DNA of 64,000 bases from an uncultured Collinsella sp. (GTDB lineage Bacteria > Actinomycetota > Coriobacteriia > Coriobacteriales > Coriobacteriaceae). The stretch lies in NCBI GenBank assembly GCA_900542945.1, contig UQPI01000004.1, positions 1 to 64,000 of the forward strand, in the 5' to 3' direction. Below, piece after piece: positions 61,436 to 64,000 of this stretch. Made by a program: the position numbers and the translations under genes. The stretch's first letter is position 1. Every line of letters begins with the position of its first letter. A model generated the notes under the pieces. It was not told the origin of the DNA, made no database searches, and saw nothing but the letters and a program-made list of their open reading frames with translations.

Positions 61436-61873
61436 ATGGCTAAAAAACGCAATGGGCGCCAGGATGCCATTAGAGATATTGTGCGCAATAAGGACGTCCG
61501 CACGCAGCGCGTGCTGGTCGATGAGCTCCGTGCTATGGGCTTTGATTGCACGCAGGCGACTGTCTCTCGCGATATTGCCGACATGGGGCTGCGTAAGCTC
61601 CCTGAGGGTATCTATGTTCTGGCAGAGGACCTGCACCTGCAGCGTATGGTTTCCGAGCTCGTAACGGGCGTTCTACGTACTGATAATCTGGTTATGATCA
61701 AGGCTCAGCCTGGCACGGCTTCCGGCATCGCCGCCGCCGTTGATGCGGCAGAGTTGCCCGATGTGCTTGGCTCGCTTGCCGGCAACGATACGATTTTGGT
61801 TATTGCCCAGACGGCCGAGGACGGCGAGCGTCTCGAGGCGCTGATCAATAAGCTGAGCAATTCTCGCAAGTAG
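61436..61873 (+). CDS. argR: Arginine repressor ArgR
   Basis: ArgR represses arginine biosynthesis with L-arginine as corepressor. The 145-residue product has the N-terminal winged helix (TQRVLVDELRAMGFDCTQATVSRDI) and the C-terminal oligomerisation/arginine-binding region GTASGIAAAVDAAELPDVLGSLAGNDTI. ATG 61436 follows GGAGAGAGG. No arginine biosynthetic genes are next to it in the window. Confidence 0.9.
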   Translation: MAKKRNGRQDAIRDIVRNKDVRTQRVLVDELRAMGFDCTQATVSRDIADMGLRKLPEGIYVLAEDLHLQRMVSELVTGVLRTDNLVMIKAQPGTASGIAAAVDAAELPDVLGSLAGNDTILVIAQTAEDGERLEALINKLSNSRK

Positions 61874-61998
61874 GCGTGCGGGCCGTGCGCTCGGCACTGT
61901 GCGCGCTGACATCGTGGCTTGTAAGGGGTATCGACGTTGGTCGGTACCTCTTTTTGTTTGCCGGTATAAAGACCGCCCACCAGGTCGCTTCAAACTAA

Positions 61999-62035
61999 AA
62001 GGCCCCGAGCAGTTCAATAAGCTGCTCGGGGCCTT
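61999..62035. terminator. Terminator shared by argR and the penicillin-binding protein gene
   Basis: AAGGCCCCGAGCAG (61999-62012) pairs with CTGCTCGGGGCCTT (62022-62035). The TTTT run is on the minus strand, so it mainly serves the penicillin-binding protein gene. Confidence 0.85.
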
Positions 62036-62057
62036 GTTGGCTTTAGTCGCGTACTTC

Positions 62058-64000
62058 TTAGCCGACCGTATCGTCAGGCGTGGGCGAGGGGTCGGGAGTG
62101 GGCGTAGGCGTAGGCGTGCCGCCATCGCCGCCGGTCGAACCACCAGTGGAGCCGCCCGTCGAGCCACCGGTCGTACCGGTGCCGCCGGTGGTGTCGCCGC
62201 CCGTGGTCTCGGTAGTCGTGGTCGTCGTGGTAGTCGTTGTGGTGGTTTCCTCTTCGTCCTCGTTCTCGTCCTTGTCGTCGTTCTCCGTCTTCTTGGCGTT
62301 GTTGGTGCCGTAGAACTTCCAGACGCTGTTGTTCTTGTAGGTGGGCGCCGTTCCGGTCGCAAACTCCTCGCGCTCGGTACCGGTCAGAACGGTGTTCATA
62401 AACCGCTTAAAGACAGGCAGGTTGGTGCTGTCGCCCAGCAGGTCTGTGCCGTATTTTTGGATGGGGATTTCGCCCGCGGAATAGCCGGTCCACAGGGCGC
62501 ACGCCAGCTGCGGGGTATAGCCGCAGAACCACAGGTTGGTGGTGTTGTCGGTGGTGCCCGTCTTGCCGGCATAGGGCTGGTTGACGCTTAGGGCACCGGC
62601 AGCGCCCGTACCGCCGCCCTGCATGACGCCGGACAGAACATCGGTGACCGCGGCGGCCTCGCCCTCGGTAAGCACCTGTGAGGGATTGTCAGTGTGCTGG
62701 TACAGCACCGAGCCGGTGCGAGAGTCAATCTCGGTGATGGCGATCGGCTGGCGATAGTAGCCGCCGTTGGCAAACGTCGCGTAGGCGGCGGCCATCTCGA
62801 GCGGCGAGATCGAGCCGGTGCCGAGCGTCATGACGGGAACGTCCTCGATGTTGTCCTTGGCGGGATCGATGCCGAGCTTTTTGACGAGCGAGCTGATCTT
62901 GCTGTTGCCGACGGCTTCCGCCACCTGGATGTAGCCGGTGTTGGAGGAGTATGCCGTCGCCTGCTTAAGCGTGATGTTGCCATAGCTATGGTTGGCGTAG
63001 TTTTGGACCTCGGTCGTGGTGCCCTTGGCCTTGAGCGGCGAGTTGCAGTTGAGGGTGACGTTGGGGTTCATGCCGTTTTGGATGGCAGTTGCCAGCGTAA
63101 AGGCCTTAAAGGTGGAGCCGACGGGACGCTTGGCCGTGGCATGGTTTACGTGGTTCTCGTCGGCGTTGTAGTCGTAGCCGCCCACCATGCACTTGATGTA
63201 GCCGGTCTTGGGGTCGACGACGACCATGCCCATGTCCAGGCCGTCGAGCGAGAGCGTGTCGAGCTGCTCTCGGACGGCATTCTCTGCCACCTGCTGCATC
63301 GTGGGGTCGATGGTGGTCTTGACGGTCAGGCCGCCCTTAAAGAGCACGTCGGTCGAGAACTCCTGCTCCAGCAGCTGCTTGACATAGGCGACAAAGTAGG
63401 GCTGCGAGTATACGTCGACGCCGCTGCCCGAAATCTCGGTCACGTTGAGGGTGATGGGCTCGGCCCGTGCGGCATCGTGCTCCTCCTGCGTGATGTGGCC
63501 CAGGCGCAACATGTTGTCGAGAACCTTGTTGCGACGGGACAGCGCCAGGTCGGGGTTGACCGTGGGGTCGTACTGCGAGGGCGAGTTGGGAAGGCCGATG
63601 AGCAGTGCGGCCTCGCTCAGGGTGAGGTCGGCGGCGCTCTTGGACAGATAGGTTTCGGCTGCGGCCTCGATGCCGTAGGCGCCGTGACCGTAGTAGATGG
63701 TGTTGAGGTACATCATGAGGATCTCGTCTTTGGAGTACATGTCCTCCATCTTGACGGCGATGTAGGCCTCGCGCACCTTACGCTCGATGGTCGAGTCGAA
63801 CTGCTCCTCCTGCAGGATGGTGTTGCGCACCAGCTGCTGGGTGATAGTCGAGGCGCCTTCGTGCCCGCCGCCGAGGGTTGCCACCGCAGCACGCGCGATA
63901 CCCCACAGGTCGATACCGCCGTGCTCGTAGAAGCGCTCGTCCTCGACGTCAACGGTGCCCTGCAGCACGTAGGGGGAGACCTCGTCCTTGGTGATGGACT
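62058..64000 (-). CDS. Class A penicillin-binding protein (partial, 5' end outside window)
   Basis: This bifunctional peptidoglycan synthase is read through the window edge. The transglycosylase domain has EDERFYEHGGIDLWGI and GASTITQQLVRN. The transpeptidase has KRPVGSTFK (active-site serine and lysine), SSN and AGKTGTT. The tail has an acidic patch, a run of threonines and Gly/Ser/Thr-Pro repeats, probably an exposed linker outside the membrane. The N-terminal membrane anchor lies beyond position 64000. The nearest relatives are PBP1A/PonA types. Confidence 0.93.
   Translation of the reverse strand, partial: SITKDEVSPYVLQGTVDVEDERFYEHGGIDLWGIARAAVATLGGGHEGASTITQQLVRNTILQEEQFDSTIERKVREAYIAVKMEDMYSKDEILMMYLNTIYYGHGAYGIEAAAETYLSKSAADLTLSEAALLIGLPNSPSQYDPTVNPDLALSRRNKVLDNMLRLGHITQEEHDAARAEPITLNVTEISGSGVDVYSQPYFVAYVKQLLEQEFSTDVLFKGGLTVKTTIDPTMQQVAENAVREQLDTLSLDGLDMGMVVVDPKTGYIKCMVGGYDYNADENHVNHATAKRPVGSTFKAFTLATAIQNGMNPNVTLNCNSPLKAKGTTTEVQNYANHSYGNITLKQATAYSSNTGYIQVAEAVGNSKISSLVKKLGIDPAKDNIEDVPVMTLGTGSISPLEMAAAYATFANGGYYRQPIAITEIDSRTGSVLYQHTDNPSQVLTEGEAAAVTDVLSGVMQGGGTGAAGALSVNQPYAGKTGTTDNTTNLWFCGYTPQLACALWTGYSAGEIPIQKYGTDLLGDSTNLPVFKRFMNTVLTGTEREEFATGTAPTYKNNSVWKFYGTNNAKKTENDDKDENEDEEETTTTTTTTTTTTETTGGDTTGGTGTTGGSTGGSTGGSTGGDGGTPTPTPTPDPSPTPDDTVG

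Noticed and set aside
62080..62313. Plus-strand frame rich in Val/Pro/Ser opposite the penicillin-binding protein tail.
   Set aside because: It is the complement of the Thr/Gly/Pro repeat tail and has no start signal.

Overview
The window reads as a high-GC actinobacterial chromosome of the Coriobacteriia, most likely a gut Collinsella. The evidence is the ribosomal-protein sequences, the strong GC bias with actinobacterial-type genes, the anaerobic purine-degradation genes, mannose-family PTS genes and short dispersed repeats of a kind I associate with Collinsella. The genus call is an inference.

Layout: (1) 1-6285 carries the first part of the S10/spc ribosomal operon (rplC-rplD-rplW-rplB-rpsS-rplV-rpsC-rplP-rpmC-rpsQ-rplN-rplX). 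It starts without rpsJ, just after a large foldback palindrome, and ends in an intrinsic terminator. (2) 6286-16480 has IS3-family and mtnN wreckage, then a sugar locus: a frameshifted LevR-like regulator, mannose-family PTS EIIB-EIIC-EIID-EIIA, a GH172 (DUF2961) enzyme and a ROK fructokinase-like protein. A degV remnant and hairpin debris follow. (3) 16477-22583 holds an oxidoreductase/DeoR pair, a palindromic repeat cluster, an RNA pseudouridine synthase, a U32 RNA-hydroxylation-type protein and RidA. (4) 22706-33088 holds a YheO/DauR-type regulator, an NCS2 purine permease, and ssnA-ygfK-ferredoxin-xdhD. (5) 33089-39161 is an accessory patch: two arrays of a 62-bp palindromic repeat around an AbiEi/nuclease-like gene, a broken DUF4143 ATPase behind 23-bp repeats, a strong type I toxin-antitoxin candidate, an exonuclease and unknown genes. 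(6) 39285-49138 has a second YheO-type regulator, ygeX-ygeY-ygeW-mocA-hyuA, yqeC, and yqeB-xdhC. (7) 49460-59241 resumes the ribosomal cluster exactly where it stopped: rplE-rpsN-rpsH-rplF-rplR-rpsE-rpmD-rplO-secY-adk-map-infA-rpmJ-rpsM-rpsK-rpsD-rpoA-rplQ. truA, a glycosyltransferase-like gene, argR and a class A penicillin-binding protein follow.

Two features stand out. First, the canonical S10-spc-alpha cluster is split between rplX and rplE by about 43 kb of catabolic and accessory DNA, with a terminator on one side and a new promoter and leader on the other. Second, that 43 kb contains nearly the whole anaerobic purine/urate degradation set: permease, YgfK, XdhD, SsnA, HyuA, YgeW, YgeX, YgeY and the YqeB/YqeC/XdhC/MocA maturation factors. 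The set lies in two blocks, each next to a paralogous YheO-type regulator. The expected flow is purine uptake, reductive/oxidative conversion by the molybdo-flavin enzymes using ferredoxin, ring opening by amidohydrolases, carbamoyl transfer, and deamination of 2,3-diaminopropionate to pyruvate and ammonia.

The most novel small system is at 36063-36320. It pairs a 41-residue hydrophobic/basic peptide, whose Shine-Dalgarno sequence can be sequestered, with a convergent RNA of about 85 nt that has its own promoter and a terminator overlapping the peptide gene's 3' end. The PTS plus GH172 plus fructokinase locus is a coherent candidate for uptake of a fructose disaccharide or difructose anhydride.
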